Assembly: GCF_009861525.1 (NCBI RefSeq)
Contig: NZ_WVHL01000003.1
Span: 1,116,001-1,180,000, forward strand
Length of the DNA: 64,000 bases
DNA from: Pseudomonas sp. LD120
GTDB taxonomy: Bacteria > Pseudomonadota > Gammaproteobacteria > Pseudomonadales > Pseudomonadaceae
Reading direction: 5' to 3'
Part shown: piece by piece, positions 25,901 through 35,216 of the stretch
Layout: every line of letters starts with the position of its first letter
Numbering within the stretch: the stretch's first letter is position 1
Program-made: the position numbers and the translations under genes
Notes under the pieces: model-generated
The model's database searches: none
Seen by the model: only the letters and a program-made list of their open reading frames with translations
What the model was told of the DNA's origin: nothing

Positions 25901-26132
25901 GCTCCAGCTCGCGCACCAGCTTCTGAATCAGTACATCTTCAGGGGCATTGGGGTTGGCCTTGGCGAACTTGTCCCAACGCTCCGGCCAGGCGTCTTTGAA
26001 GTAGCCCAGCACATCTTCGGTGTACAACGCCGTGCGACGGTCATAGCCACTGGCGGTGCCGACTAGCCAGCCTTGGGCGGATAGGGCCGCGATAATGTCC
26101 TGCTGAAACTGAGCTTCCTTGCTGTCCGCCAT
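22935..26132 (-). CDS. hsdR: HsdR, type I restriction subunit
   Basis: A 1065-residue type I restriction enzyme R protein. The N-terminal nuclease has Asp147 (RLDLVLFVNG) and Glu161-Leu-Lys163. The SF2 motor has Walker A HSAGSGKSN at about 322-330, VVTDRTVLDSQL, and the DEAH box (VIADEAHSSQTGSSASK), and ends in a helical region. It drives ATP-dependent DNA translocation and cleavage of unmodified DNA with HsdM2S. Its ATG shares one base with the hsdS stop. Confidence 0.95.
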   Translation of the reverse strand: MADSKEAQFQQDIIAALSAQGWLVGTASGYDRRTALYTEDVLGYFKDAWPERWDKFAKANPNAPEDVLIQKLVRELEQSGTLDVLRHGFKLPAVKVELCSFQPDHGMNPDTLKRYQHNRLRVVPEVSYSPHAREAGGSGQSYNPRLDLVLFVNGIPTATLELKSEFKQSVENAKRQYRYDRPVKDPLTRKPEPLLTFKRGALVHFAVGQNEVAMTTKLDGKDTFFLPFNLGTEEGGAGNPMPADDSQYATSYLWQRLLQPDAWLKVLGRFLHLDKKTSEAFDGTLVTKETMIFPRYHQWEVVNKLVNTTRTEGPGKRYLIQHSAGSGKSNSIAWTAHQLASLYDDAGQRLFNSVIVVTDRTVLDSQLQNTIYQFEHAQGVVKPISRDISNQSKSEQLAEALAEQTRIIIVTIQTFPALFDALDKYPKLASGRYAVIADEAHSSQTGSSASKLKQILGSDVPDGEEISAEELLDAAVQARQPNERISYYAFTATPKAKTLELFGRPTDPTLPASSSNKPEAFHLYSMRQAIEEGFILDVLRNYTTYSTAWKIAHPEGEDDEVDSKKARIKLARWVRLHPYNISQKVEVIVEHFRANIRKLLNGQAKAMVVTSSRQEAVRYQLALRAYVQQMGYKDVHPLVAFSGSVLADEVIPDEVTENSNLLNPGLHGRDLAVAFDTQDFNVMIAANKYQTGFDQPKLCAMYVDKKLQGVDCVQTLSRLNRTFGDSKETFILDFFNEPQDILDAFLPYYTKAELTDVTDPQIIYDLQKKLDAEGIYHWQEVEAFAMAFFDPKAAASKLSYYCTPARERFAKRYAFSLESHQQALDYKRTAEASGDSAGLKKAEHALKEAGEQIDQLDLFRKNLQSFVRLYEFLSQIIPYEDRELEQLCVYAKHLHPLLRSDRLQQEDVDVGELQLSHYRLSKRAEHQLRLSEEKGEYTLKPGNDVGSGKPHDPEKKRLSEIIDALNDIFGAETQDDDQLHFATGITQRLLRQDDLMAQVNGHSVDQVMHGLLPKRVVDTVLDAITDNEKLSLEVLDNETKSRAFALVILKMLKAAAGLAESDQLG

Positions 26133-27502
26133 TACACGGCCTCTTGTGCTAATTCTGGGGATGTTGCACTGGCTGGGGGCTGCCAGCCGCGTACGTCGAT
26201 TTTGCCGGTGACGGCGGCGGAGATTAGGGCGGAGCGGCGTTCTTGCATTAAGCCTATTGAGCGCAGTGCGTAATCTTCCAAAGCATCAAATTCGTTCAAC
26301 TTGCTCTCGATGTGCCTAACAATCCGACCTTGCTCTTCCATACAGGGCAATGGAATACGCAACGCCGAAACTAGCTCGCAGTTGAGTGCCGCCTGATTAG
26401 CTCCTCGACCAAAATCCCTCAAAGGTTCGTAGACACAGTGCAAATAGAGGTGCAAGAAACCAGAAAGCACCTTTTCTTTATCAGGTATAACTGCGCAAAC
26501 ATTCTGATTTATCGTTGCATCGATATTTAGTAACGCAGCTAACCCTCTAGTTTTACCTTGCCCAACTAAGCCAACCAATATCGCCCCGCGGGGAATCATT
26601 TCTACAGAGCACTCCTTGAGAGCCTTCTCAGTAATGTATTCGGATGCCAAGTCAATTCGATAGTCGTTCAGTGAGCCGGACGCGATCCAAGGGATATTAC
26701 CTTCACTCCAATAATCCATATTCTCCCGACTCGGAGTTGAACCATTTAATACCCTTGCTAAGTGCCCAAGCTTTGGCAAGGGCCAATGCATCGGCACCTC
26801 GCCTAGCCACTCCACGCCGGAGTCTTTCATCAGCACCGTGGGGTCGAGGCCCTTTGTGACTGCATGGGAGATGACCGCCTGGCGCTTTTCCTTGAGCAGT
26901 TCGATCAGGCGTTGCTGCTCTTCGATCAGTTCGTCGATGCGGGCGGTTTCGTGGTCGAGGAAGCGGGCGATTTGGGTTTGCTCTTTGAGTGTGGGAATCG
27001 CACAGGGATGATTTAGTAAATCACCCTGCGTCATGCTCGGCAGAGCAGTACTGGTCGAGTAGTACTGAAAAGGTATCGTGAGTGCATTGTAATAAAGGAA
27101 TTTCGCGGAAGCGTCTGATGAAACCTCGGTATAAAACATGGTATCAACGGTCCAGAATCGGCCATGGATATACAGTGGTTTATCTATAGTCCCCTTTCGG
27201 CCGAGCAGTACGGATTCGCCGTCATAAAGATACTGAATTGCATTTGCAAATTGCCCTCCCGAGCCGATGACAGGGTACTCGCCATCTGGGCTTTCAACAT
27301 CCTTGTAATCCCTTCCGTTACGTATCCAAGCCAAATGTTTCAAGGAACCTAAAGCCCAATGCACGGGCACCTCACCCAGCCACTCCATCCCGGAATTTTT
27401 ATACGCCGAATATGCCGGAAAATTACTCGGGCAATCCCTGCCCTCGCCTTGCGGGCCAACGGCTGCGTCGCTGTTCAAATTTGCTCCCGACAAATTTGTC
27501 AT
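26132..27502 (-). CDS. hsdS: HsdS, type I specificity subunit
   Basis: A 456-residue protein with two target-recognition domains, each introduced by a near-repeated segment ([14 protein letters not shown] and [14 protein letters not shown]). Each is followed by a conserved coiled-coil spacer such as [20 protein letters not shown]. It sets the bipartite DNA sequence recognised by the HsdM/HsdR complex. Base composition in both recognition domains is more A/T-rich than the flanks, as usual for swapped specificity segments. hsdM overlaps its start by 4 bases. Confidence 0.93.
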   Translation of the reverse strand: MTNLSGANLNSDAAVGPQGEGRDCPSNFPAYSAYKNSGMEWLGEVPVHWALGSLKHLAWIRNGRDYKDVESPDGEYPVIGSGGQFANAIQYLYDGESVLLGRKGTIDKPLYIHGRFWTVDTMFYTEVSSDASAKFLYYNALTIPFQYYSTSTALPSMTQGDLLNHPCAIPTLKEQTQIARFLDHETARIDELIEEQQRLIELLKEKRQAVISHAVTKGLDPTVLMKDSGVEWLGEVPMHWPLPKLGHLARVLNGSTPSRENMDYWSEGNIPWIASGSLNDYRIDLASEYITEKALKECSVEMIPRGAILVGLVGQGKTRGLAALLNIDATINQNVCAVIPDKEKVLSGFLHLYLHCVYEPLRDFGRGANQAALNCELVSALRIPLPCMEEQGRIVRHIESKLNEFDALEDYALRSIGLMQERRSALISAAVTGKIDVRGWQPPASATSPELAQEAV

Positions 27503-29478
27503 GCCGACAACCCTTCAATCATTTGCTTGATGCGATCAGTGCAGGCTTTGAGATCGCGGTCGATTTCTGCTAACGGACGCGGCGGCTGGAACACGTAGAA
27601 GTGGCGATTAAACGGAATCTCGAAGCCGACAATGCCGACCTCGCCGTCTTGGGCGTCGGTTTTGCTTTCGTCGATCCAGGCATCTGGCACATGAGGAATA
27701 ACTTCCCGCTGGAAGTAGTCGTACACCGACTCACCCAGCGGTACGTTTTCATTGTCACGCAGTCCTGCGTCTGCCTCCGGCTGGCCTTTGCTGGTGCAGA
27801 TATCCGCCTTGGGGTCGCGTTCGCTCAAGGCATTGAGCAGCGCTTTTAGCTCTGGCGTGCTGAGGCTGACGCCGTGGGCAGTGAGGGTTTTTTTCAGTAG
27901 CTTGCTGAACTGCTCGCGGTTGCGGTGCAACTGGCCGGCGTCCATCGCTTGCAGTGCTGTCATCAGTTGTTGCTGCGCGGTGCTGTCGAGTTTCTGGATA
28001 GCTTTTTCTTCCAGCACTTTGGCGACGCGCTCGGTGCTGGTCTGGAAGTTCAGGCGCAGCGGCCGCTCCACGGTGATGCGGCGATAGCCGAAGGTCTCGA
28101 TAGGGAAGATCTTGCTCTGCGCGGTTTGCTCAAAGCTGCCATACAGGCGCACCAGTTCGTTGATTTGCTCTTCGGTGATGTACTGTCGCTTGCTGCCTAG
28201 CGACTTGCGCATTTTGGCGTAGTGCTGGCTGCCATCAATCAACTGGACCTTGCCCTGGCGCGCAGGAGCCTTGTGGTTGCTGAGTATCCACACATAGGTG
28301 GCGATGCCGGTGTTGTAGAACATGTCCGTGGGTAGCGCGACGATGGCTTCGACCAGATCGTTTTGCAGCAGGTAGCGACGAATCTCCGACTCACCCGAGC
28401 CCGCGCCACCGGTAAACAGCGGCGAGCCGTTGAGGATGATGCCGATGCGCGAGCCGCCGTCACGTGGGTCACGCATTTTGCTGACTAGATGCAGGAGGAA
28501 CAGCAGTGAGCCGTCGGACACTCGTGGCAGGCCCGGGCCAAAACGGCCGTCGAAGCCTTTGTGGTTGTGCTCGTCGGTGATCTGCTTTTGCACCTTCTTC
28601 CATTCCACACCGAATGGCGGGTTGCTGAGCATGAAGTCGAAGCGCATGTCGGCAAGCTGGTCGTTGGACAGGGTATTGCCGAGCTTAATGCTATTGACAC
28701 CCTTGTCTTTGATGAGCATGTCGGCCTTACAGATGGCATAAGACTCGGGGTTGAGCTCCTGGCCATGCAGCGACACGCTGACCTTTTCGCTGATGGACTG
28801 AATGTATTCATCGCCTTCCGACAGAAAGCCGCCCGTACCTGCGGTTGGGTCATAGATGGTAACGATACTATTGGGCGCCAGCTTGTGATCTTGATCGGTG
28901 ATCACCAGCGAAGTAGTGAGGTGTACGATGTCGCGCGGAGTGAAGTGCTCCCCGGCGGTTTCGTTGGAGCTTTCCGCAAATTTGCGGATCAGTTCTTCGA
29001 AAATGATGCCCATGCCGAAGTTGCTGATGCGTTCAGGGCTCAGGTCGGTGGTGGCAAAGCGTTGCACCACTTGATAGAGCAGGTTGGCGCTAGCCAACTG
29101 CTGAACGAGGTCCTCGAAGTGAAAGTGTTCGAAGATCTCATAGGCGTCTTTGCTGAAGGCTCGTACATACCTCATCAAATCGTCAGCGATCTGTGTGTCA
29201 GATAAGGTCGCAAGCGTTAGACGCGATGCGTTGAAGAACGGCAGGCCGCCTGTTGCTCGCAGCATGTACATTTCACGTACGTTTTCCGGACGGCCCTCCT
29301 GGGCGTAGAACTCGCGAATCACAGCGTCCTTGGTCGGTTCGAGCACGCACTCCATCCGCCGCAGCAGGGTAAATGGCAGGATGATGCGGCCGTACTGGGA
29401 TTGCTTGAAATCACCACGCAGCAGGTCGGCAATCGACCAGAGAAAGGCGGCCGTCTGGGAATGATTTTCAGTGTTCAC
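27499..29478 (-). CDS. hsdM: HsdM, type I N6-adenine methyltransferase subunit
   Basis: A 659-residue modification subunit. AdoMet motif DPTAGTGGF lies at about 210-218 and the N6-adenine motif NPPFG at 286-290, between an N-terminal helical domain and a long C-terminal region. It protects host DNA at sites chosen by HsdS. The start is GTG 29478 with AAGGA about 9 bases ahead. It is the first gene of hsdM-hsdS-hsdR-mrr; the promoter should lie in 29479-29700. Confidence 0.94.
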   Translation of the reverse strand: MNTENHSQTAAFLWSIADLLRGDFKQSQYGRIILPFTLLRRMECVLEPTKDAVIREFYAQEGRPENVREMYMLRATGGLPFFNASRLTLATLSDTQIADDLMRYVRAFSKDAYEIFEHFHFEDLVQQLASANLLYQVVQRFATTDLSPERISNFGMGIIFEELIRKFAESSNETAGEHFTPRDIVHLTTSLVITDQDHKLAPNSIVTIYDPTAGTGGFLSEGDEYIQSISEKVSVSLHGQELNPESYAICKADMLIKDKGVNSIKLGNTLSNDQLADMRFDFMLSNPPFGVEWKKVQKQITDEHNHKGFDGRFGPGLPRVSDGSLLFLLHLVSKMRDPRDGGSRIGIILNGSPLFTGGAGSGESEIRRYLLQNDLVEAIVALPTDMFYNTGIATYVWILSNHKAPARQGKVQLIDGSQHYAKMRKSLGSKRQYITEEQINELVRLYGSFEQTAQSKIFPIETFGYRRITVERPLRLNFQTSTERVAKVLEEKAIQKLDSTAQQQLMTALQAMDAGQLHRNREQFSKLLKKTLTAHGVSLSTPELKALLNALSERDPKADICTSKGQPEADAGLRDNENVPLGESVYDYFQREVIPHVPDAWIDESKTDAQDGEVGIVGFEIPFNRHFYVFQPPRPLAEIDRDLKACTDRIKQMIEGLSA

Positions 29479-29755
29479 GCGGGAGTTCCTTGGAGTGCAG
29501 GCAAAGCGGCAAGTCTAACCTGTCGGACAGCCTATCTGTAGCAACCCATGTAGAAATCAGGTCATGGGTGGGGATCGGAGCTTGTGGGCTGCTTTGTGCT
29601 CTATTTGCGTTGCTCAAAGATGAGGTCGCACACGAACATGTCGCTAGCAACGAAATGCCTGCTAAAAAATGCTGATGGTTTGGATATGGGCTCAAGTAAG
29701 AGGGAATTATGTCTTTCAATAAGGGCGTTCTTTTAAAAACGCTTGAGGCATTAAA

Positions 29756-29776
29756 AAGCCGGCTCATAGCCGGCTT
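29756..29776 (-). terminator. Rho-independent terminator of the 29.8-kb DUF6124-like gene
   Basis: Perfect arms AAGCCGGCT and AGCCGGCTT around a CAT loop. Read on the minus strand they are followed by a run of T. It sits 15 bases past the stop at 29791. The remaining bases of the 312-base gap 29479-29790 hold no recognisable gene, only the presumed hsdM promoter. Confidence 0.85.
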
Positions 29777-29790
29777 CCTTGGTGTCTAAA

Positions 29791-30072
29791 TCACTTGCTA
29801 AACGCCCTTGTTTCAATCACCCCCAATACCTCCCGCACATCCTGTAGCAATAACCTGGCGGTATTGGTCACCGTGCTCATGTCCTTATCACTCGCATCTC
29901 GCAACGTAACGCAGGCCATCAAATTCAGATAATCAAGCGCAGTCACCAGTCGCTCACTCGCACACGCATGCAAGTCCACCAACGGCGCCTTGCTGTCTAC
30001 AAACAGCACCGGCCCATCGCTGGCGATTGGGGTCATAGGAATAAATCGTTCGGATAGATCTTGAGTATTCAT
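29791..30072 (-). CDS. DUF6124/DUF3077-like small protein
   Basis: A 93-residue, mostly helical protein (VDLHACASERLVTALDYLNL, then TARLLLQDVREVLGVIETR) of the type found in many copies in fluorescent pseudomonads, similar in pattern to the 19.1-kb gene. It has no signal peptide or known motif, and its function is unknown. It has its own terminator, and a strongly structured leader lies upstream. It sits at the right edge of the defence island. Confidence 0.65.
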   Translation of the reverse strand: MNTQDLSERFIPMTPIASDGPVLFVDSKAPLVDLHACASERLVTALDYLNLMACVTLRDASDKDMSTVTNTARLLLQDVREVLGVIETRAFSK

Positions 30073-30130
30073 GGCGTCATCCTTTTCAAGAGTAGAAAAG
30101 TTGCCACCTGTTGCTGCGAATCAACGGGGT

Positions 30131-30207
30131 GGCAGCTGTACGCGGGTTCGCAGACCGAGGAAAAGAACAAACCCGGCAGACCCGGAGGTCTCCCACGTAC
30201 AGCCGCC
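30131..30207. ncRNA. Structured element with three-way-junction pairing upstream of the DUF6124-like gene
   Basis: Outer arms 30131-30142 and 30196-30207 pair with one mismatch. Inside are stem CGGGTT/AACCCG (30143-30148 with 30170-30175) and stem AGACC/GGTCT (30178-30182 with 30187-30191). Two hairpins closed by a third stem suggest a folded RNA, either a 5' leader of the gene at 30072 on the minus strand or a separate transcript. The rest of 30073-30601 shows no supportable gene; a short G/C-poor stretch at 30540-30580 is the likely promoter of the next gene. Confidence 0.4.
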
Positions 30208-30601
30208 ATAAAACGAAACGCAGGCGAAGTGTGCCTGAGTTGGCTTGGACGGTGTAGTTCGACTTTTCTGTTGGGCTGCGAAACCCTGCCGCTGACAAAA
30301 TTCAGCGAACGAGAAAACTATAGGGACAGGGCAGGTCCGGGACAATGGCGCTTCTGTAGGAACGGTCTCTATTGCGAGTAAGGACCGGCTGAACTCTCCA
30401 GGGAATTCATATCCGCTGTGCCTGACCCTAACTGTATGGGCCTTTCAGCTTGGTAATCGGCAGCAGAGTAGGGCCCCCACGGCAATTGTCCAACAGCCTG
30501 TTGGACCATTTCAGATTCGGGCCAGGCCTCGGCAAATCCATCTGACCTTCAATCGATTTTGCTATTCTGCGCCCCTTTTCCCCACCGCAAGGAACGCAGG
30601 C

Positions 30602-31570
30602 ATGCCCCAGCCCATTGGCAGCAGTTCACAAACAAGGGCTGGCCAACAGCGTCACCTGCCACACCTCCTTTTGCGCCTGACCGCAGCGCTCTTGCTCGGC
30701 CTCGGGCTCATCACCCCAACCGCCCACGCCAACCCCACCACCACCTACCGCGGCACCCTCGGCGACACCCCGGTTGAACTGGCGCTCACCTACGACTCCC
30801 AATACGGCGGCGGTATGTCCGGCTATTGGTTCTCCGAGTCCGAGCGCTTGCCCATGGCGTTGGAATCCACGCCTTTCCATCCCGGCTCTGCGCTCTTGAT
30901 CAACATCATGGACAACCCGACCCTGCCGGCGACGGCGGTGTCGTTGCAGCCGTTCGCCGAGGGGGCAGAGGCGCTGCAGGGCAGTCTGGTGGATTTGCGC
31001 ACGGGCACGCAGCAGCCGTTGCAGTTGCAGCGGGTGACGCGCTTTGGCGGCAGTCAGCGGGAGGCGTTTGAGGGGGAGTTGCTGCAGCCGGTGTTCGATC
31101 GGGATTTCTATTTCAGTGTGCATGCCGCGCGCAAGGCCGGGGAGGAGGTGGCGCAGGTGGACAGTATCCGGGTGATCAGCCGGGCCACCGGTAAGCGGGT
31201 GCAGGAGATTAGCGGGCAGTGGTGTCTGTCGTCCGTGGGCACCAGGACGCTGACCTTCGGGCATTTTCATGCCGAGGCGCGGATGGATTTTCAGGTCCAG
31301 GGCTATCGCGTGGGGGAGGCGGATGGCCGGGTGTGGTGCTCGCCCACGCAGTATTACCTGTACAGCCGGGATCTGCGGACCTATCGGCGTCATCCGCAGT
31401 TGGAGCAGTTCGCGGTGGAGGGTGATCTGCGCTTTTCCCCCAGTGGGCAGATGGAGTTCAGCCAGCAGGACTTCATCAACTACGACCAGCGCACTCGGCG
31501 TTGGGATTATTACCGGGTGATCACCCCTGAGCGTTTGGAGTATCTGTCGTCGGGCGAGGAGCGTTTCTGA
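30602..31570 (+). CDS. Exported protein of unknown function (first of a related pair)
   Basis: A 322-residue protein with a probable signal peptide: a charged start, the hydrophobic LTAALLLGLGLITP, and cleavage near AHA-NP (about residue 44). The mature part opens with TTYRGTLGDTPVELALTYDS and is rich in beta-type segments. I do not recognise a family. The next gene begins with a similar motif (GVYEGTLGKQAIVLTLGSQN) and overlaps by one base (TGATG), so the two are probably co-made periplasmic or surface partners. Confidence 0.75.
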   Translation: MPQPIGSSSQTRAGQQRHLPHLLLRLTAALLLGLGLITPTAHANPTTTYRGTLGDTPVELALTYDSQYGGGMSGYWFSESERLPMALESTPFHPGSALLINIMDNPTLPATAVSLQPFAEGAEALQGSLVDLRTGTQQPLQLQRVTRFGGSQREAFEGELLQPVFDRDFYFSVHAARKAGEEVAQVDSIRVISRATGKRVQEISGQWCLSSVGTRTLTFGHFHAEARMDFQVQGYRVGEADGRVWCSPTQYYLYSRDLRTYRRHPQLEQFAVEGDLRFSPSGQMEFSQQDFINYDQRTRRWDYYRVITPERLEYLSSGEERF

Positions 31571-32256
31571 TGCGTGGTTTTGATTGGGCTCGGGGGCTGG
31601 CGGTGCTGGTGTTGGCGCTGTGGCTGTTGCCGGCGCAGGCGTCTCATGGGGTGTATGAGGGGACCTTGGGCAAGCAGGCGATTGTCTTGACCTTGGGCAG
31701 CCAGAATGCGGTCTACCAGGGCACCTATGCCTATCAGCGCTATCGCACGCCGATCCGCCTCAAGCCGACCTTCAGCTACAGCAACAAGACGCTGGCCATG
31801 GATGAGCTGGACGAGCAGGGCTTGCCGGTGGCGCGTTTGCAGTTCAATGACTTGATGAACTCCCGCCAGCAGGAGCAGGTGCGCGGCACCTGGACCAGTT
31901 ATCGCACGGGCAAGTCCTTGCCCATTGCGCTGAAGTTGGTGGGGCTGGTGGATTCGGATCGCTCGTGGCCGCAGCCGGTCACCACGCTGTTGCAGAGTGC
32001 TTCCACCAAACGCTGGTATTTCCAGGTGCCGATGCCGGGCAATGATCAGCGGATCACGACGGTGGAGGTGATGGACAAGGCCAGTGGCAAGTTGTTGCAG
32101 AGCCTGGCGGTTGCGGCGCCGGGGTGTCGCAACCTGGGGGTGGATACCTTGCAGGTGCAGGCTGAGGAGGAGCAACTGCGGATAGGCTTTCAGGACTGCA
32201 GGTTGCCGGGGTTTGCGTGGAATGCGGGCAGTGGGCGGTTTGAGCCGTTGCCTTGA
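31570..32256 (+). CDS. Exported protein of unknown function (second of the pair)
   Basis: A 228-residue protein with a signal peptide (GLAVLVLALWLLPAQA-SH, cut near residue 25). Its N-terminal mature sequence YEGTLGKQAIVLTLG mirrors the preceding protein (YRGTLGDTPVELALT), pointing to a shared beta-rich fold or an old duplication. The ATG overlaps the preceding stop. Two cysteines near the end (CRNL, DCRLPG) could form a disulfide in the periplasm. No function can be assigned. Confidence 0.72.
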   Translation: MRGFDWARGLAVLVLALWLLPAQASHGVYEGTLGKQAIVLTLGSQNAVYQGTYAYQRYRTPIRLKPTFSYSNKTLAMDELDEQGLPVARLQFNDLMNSRQQEQVRGTWTSYRTGKSLPIALKLVGLVDSDRSWPQPVTTLLQSASTKRWYFQVPMPGNDQRITTVEVMDKASGKLLQSLAVAAPGCRNLGVDTLQVQAEEEQLRIGFQDCRLPGFAWNAGSGRFEPLP

Positions 32257-32339
32257 GCCGGGGAGGGGCTGTCTCCGGGTGGGTATGAATGGGCAGCGCA
32301 GGCCGGCCCTGTATTGAATAGGCAAGCGGTGGAGCTTCA

Positions 32340-32822
32340 ATGGACAACCAGCAATCAGCGGTATTGATCCAAGTGTATATGGCCGATGACGGCGGCGCCG
32401 TGCGCGAGGAACTGCTGGCGCTGCGCATCGATGAGCATACCTACGAGTTGCTGTCCTCGCCGGGCCTGGCGCAGAACCTGGCGCGGGGCGATATCGTTTC
32501 AATCCGCAATCCCGATGCGCCGGCGCAAGTGCTGAAGCGGGGCGGGAATTTCTGCATTCAGATCTATGCCGATGACATTGATCCGGCGGTGGTCAGTGCG
32601 CTTGAAAACCAGGTCGCTGGTGAGCTGGGTGGAACCCTGGATGGGCTGTTCGAGGGGACGCTGTCATTCGCTGTTCCTGCAAGGAATGGCATGGACCGTA
32701 TCAATGCGGTGTTTGATCGCTTGCGCGAGCAAACCGGGATCGAGTGGTACTACGCCAATGTCTATAAAAACCTCGACGACGATGAGGACGAGACGCTGTT
32801 GAACTGGTGGTTGGACTGCTGA
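32340..32822 (+). CDS. DUF4265-like acidic protein
   Basis: A 160-residue acidic cytoplasmic protein. The segment ELLALRIDEHTYELLSSPGL, then ARGDIVSIRN and a later ferredoxin-like half, fits DUF4265-type proteins, and the C-terminus is very acidic (DDDEDETLLNWWLDC). Such proteins are sometimes found as immunity proteins, but no toxin gene is adjacent here. It is separate from the exported pair by 83 bases and probably has its own promoter. Confidence 0.65.
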   Translation: MDNQQSAVLIQVYMADDGGAVREELLALRIDEHTYELLSSPGLAQNLARGDIVSIRNPDAPAQVLKRGGNFCIQIYADDIDPAVVSALENQVAGELGGTLDGLFEGTLSFAVPARNGMDRINAVFDRLREQTGIEWYYANVYKNLDDDEDETLLNWWLDC

Positions 32823-32857
32823 TCTTTCCCGGGGCCTGGGCAGGCCACCCAACAAAC

Positions 32858-33005
32858 CGACCAAGTAGCGACCAAGTAAGCGACCAAGTCAGCACCCGGT
32901 AGTGCTACAGCGGCCGTTCTGTGGGGCGGGTCTGCATTTGGGTGTGTTTTCTACCGGCGAGGGCGGTCTTGAGGACGCCTTCGCCGGCAAGCCGGCTCCT
33001 ACGGG
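32858..33005. repeat. Short direct repeats and a REP element downstream of the DUF4265 gene
   Basis: Three near-identical 11-12 base units beginning CGACCAAGT start at 32858, 32869 and 32881. Further on, 32979-33005 carries a Pseudomonas REP of the cttcgccggcaagccggctc type, an inverted repeat able to form a stable hairpin. Both lie in the gap between convergent genes. Confidence 0.6.
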
Positions 33006-33029
33006 AGAGGTAGTAAGGGGCGGTCTGCA

Positions 33030-35216
33030 TCAGAAATTCACCGATGCACTCAACCGAGCCGTCAGCGGCGCGCCCTGGAACAGGTAGTCGTCGCCCATGT
33101 ATTCCCCGGCGTCGCGCCAGTAGCGTTTGTCGAACAGGTTGTCCACGGTCAGGCGGAACACGGTGTCGTAGCCATCAATGCGGGTGCTGTAGCGGCTGCC
33201 GATGTTGAAGATGGCGTAGGCGCCGGTGGCGACGTGGCCCTGGCGGTCGGCGTATTTGCTGCCGCTGTATTGCATGCCGCCCAGCAGGGCCAGGCCGTCG
33301 AGCCAGGGCAGGGCGTAGTCGCCTTGGAGGCTGGCCCGCAGGCGGGGGACGTTGAGGGTTTGGTGGCCTTCGTAGGCCGGGGTGCCGGTGCCCTCGACCC
33401 GGGAGCGAATCGCCGCGACGCTGGCGGCAATCTGCAGGCGCTGGGTGGCCCAGCCGTTGGCGGAGAGCTCCAGGCCGGTGTTCTTTTGCTGGCCTTGCTG
33501 GACGTAGGTGAAATCGCCGGCAGCGTCGGGGCGCGAGTACTGGTAGGCCTGGCGCATCTGGAACAGCGCGGCGGCAAAGCTCATGCGCTGCCAGTCGTAC
33601 TTGACCCCGGCTTCGATCTGCCGCGAGACGGTGGGGGCAAGGGTGGCTCCACTGTTGGTAGCGAACCAGGGCGCCTGACCACCCAGGCTCAGGCCCTTGC
33701 TGTATTGGGTGTACAGCGAAATGTTGTTGATCGGTTTGTAGATCAGCGCGGCTTGGGGCAGGAATACATAGCGTTGGGTGTGGCGATCGCGCACGCCGTC
33801 CTTGTCGAAGCTCTCTTCGTCGAGGCGTACTTCGCGTCCGCCGAGAACGCTTTGCCACTGTTCGTTGAAGCGGATACGGTCGCTGAGGAACAGGCCGTAT
33901 TGGCGGCTGTCGAGGCGTTTGTGGGAGTCGTTGAGGGCGCCGTTGTAGCGTTCGAAGTTTTCCGGCTCGCTCTGGATATTGCCCGTGCCAATCCATTGAT
34001 TGATGGGCTCGCGCCGGTCCACCACGCGGCGAAACGCACTGGTCCCCACCGTCAACTCATGGCCCAGGCCCGCTGCGTCGAAGCGGCCATTGAGCCGCGC
34101 CTGCACTTCATCGTTGCGCCGGCTGTCGTCGGGGCTGCGGAAGTCGTAGAGGTCGTAGTTGCCTTCGGGGCTGAAGTAATTGGGCACTTTGACGCTGGAG
34201 CAACGGGTCGAGCCGTAGCAACCCCAGGCAAATGAACTGTAGTCATCGATCACCACCTTGCTGCGCGACGCACTGAGGTTGCCGGTCCAGTCGTCGTTGA
34301 AGCGGTACTCGAAGTTGCCGCCGATGTTCAGCGATTCGTTGGTCACCGGCTTTGACCCGCTCTGGTGCCCCAGGAGTTTTTTCGGCGAGGCGTGGTGGGG
34401 CAGGCTGGAGCCGCCCAGCAGTTGATAACCCGGTGCCGAGCGCTGCTGCTTGTTCTGGTATTCGATGTCCAGTTGCAGCAGGGCATCGGGGCTGATGTTC
34501 CAGTCGAAGGCCAGGGCGGCGAAGTCGCGTTGACCGTTGGTGTGTTCGACGTAGGAGTGCAGGTCTTCATGGGCCAGGTTGGCGCGCAGGCCGAACTGTT
34601 GTTCGCTGCCGAACCAGCCGCCGACATCGGTGGCCAGGTAACCGCTGCCGCGATCGTCGGTGGCGACGGTGACCGAACGAATGTCCGTGGGCCGCTTGGT
34701 CACGTAGTTGACCACGCCGCCCGGCTCGCTGACCCCGCTTTGCAGGCCGGAAAGGCCCTTGAGCAGTTCCACCCGCTGCTTGTTTTCCAGGGCGACGTTT
34801 TGCTCGCCGGTGATGGTGCGGTTGTTGATCTTGTAGCTGCTGGCGGCATTCAGGGAGAACCCGCGCACCTCGAAGTTTTCGTAGTAGCCCACCGGCGCGT
34901 AGCTCTGGCCCACCGAGGCGTCGTTCTTCAGCACCTCGCTGAGCAGGCGCGCCTGCTGGTCGAGGATCATGTCTTCGTTGATCACGCTGATGGCGGCCGG
35001 GGTGTCCAGCAATGGCGTCTCGCTGAAGCCACCCACCGAGGCGCTATCGGCTTGGTAGCCGGAAGGCGCTTGCGCGCCGATGTTCTGGGTCGGCAGTTCG
35101 GTGGCGGCGTTGGCCACGGCGTGGCTGCCGGCCAGCAGCAGGCCCAGGCCCAGACGATTGAAGGTCAATCCGCTGGCGCAGAGCGGCGCCGGGACAGTCG
35201 GGTGATTGCGGTTCAT
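33030..35216 (-). CDS. TonB-dependent siderophore receptor
   Basis: A 728-residue outer-membrane receptor. A signal peptide (GLGLLLAGSHAVANA) is followed by a plug domain of about 130 residues (TPAAISVINEDMI, GYYENFEVRGF, VELLKGLSGLQSGVSEPGG) and a 22-strand barrel ending in Phe (LTARLSASVNF). The pattern is of siderophore receptors. The ligand is not readable, and no siderophore synthesis or sigma/anti-sigma genes adjoin. ATG 35216 has AAGGA at proper spacing; ATG 35222 is too close to it. No clear Fur box was found by eye. Confidence 0.9.
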   Translation of the reverse strand: MNRNHPTVPAPLCASGLTFNRLGLGLLLAGSHAVANAATELPTQNIGAQAPSGYQADSASVGGFSETPLLDTPAAISVINEDMILDQQARLLSEVLKNDASVGQSYAPVGYYENFEVRGFSLNAASSYKINNRTITGEQNVALENKQRVELLKGLSGLQSGVSEPGGVVNYVTKRPTDIRSVTVATDDRGSGYLATDVGGWFGSEQQFGLRANLAHEDLHSYVEHTNGQRDFAALAFDWNISPDALLQLDIEYQNKQQRSAPGYQLLGGSSLPHHASPKKLLGHQSGSKPVTNESLNIGGNFEYRFNDDWTGNLSASRSKVVIDDYSSFAWGCYGSTRCSSVKVPNYFSPEGNYDLYDFRSPDDSRRNDEVQARLNGRFDAAGLGHELTVGTSAFRRVVDRREPINQWIGTGNIQSEPENFERYNGALNDSHKRLDSRQYGLFLSDRIRFNEQWQSVLGGREVRLDEESFDKDGVRDRHTQRYVFLPQAALIYKPINNISLYTQYSKGLSLGGQAPWFATNSGATLAPTVSRQIEAGVKYDWQRMSFAAALFQMRQAYQYSRPDAAGDFTYVQQGQQKNTGLELSANGWATQRLQIAASVAAIRSRVEGTGTPAYEGHQTLNVPRLRASLQGDYALPWLDGLALLGGMQYSGSKYADRQGHVATGAYAIFNIGSRYSTRIDGYDTVFRLTVDNLFDKRYWRDAGEYMGDDYLFQGAPLTARLSASVNF

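Noticed and set aside
29468..29767. A 99-codon frame upstream of hsdM on the minus strand
   Set aside because: It runs through the terminator hairpin and the hsdM promoter region, with no plausible composition or ribosome site.
30061..30381. Short frames over the structured element at 30.1-30.3 kb, both strands
   Set aside because: They are rich in Cys, Arg and Trp, unlike real proteins, and the base-paired structure explains the conservation-like look better.
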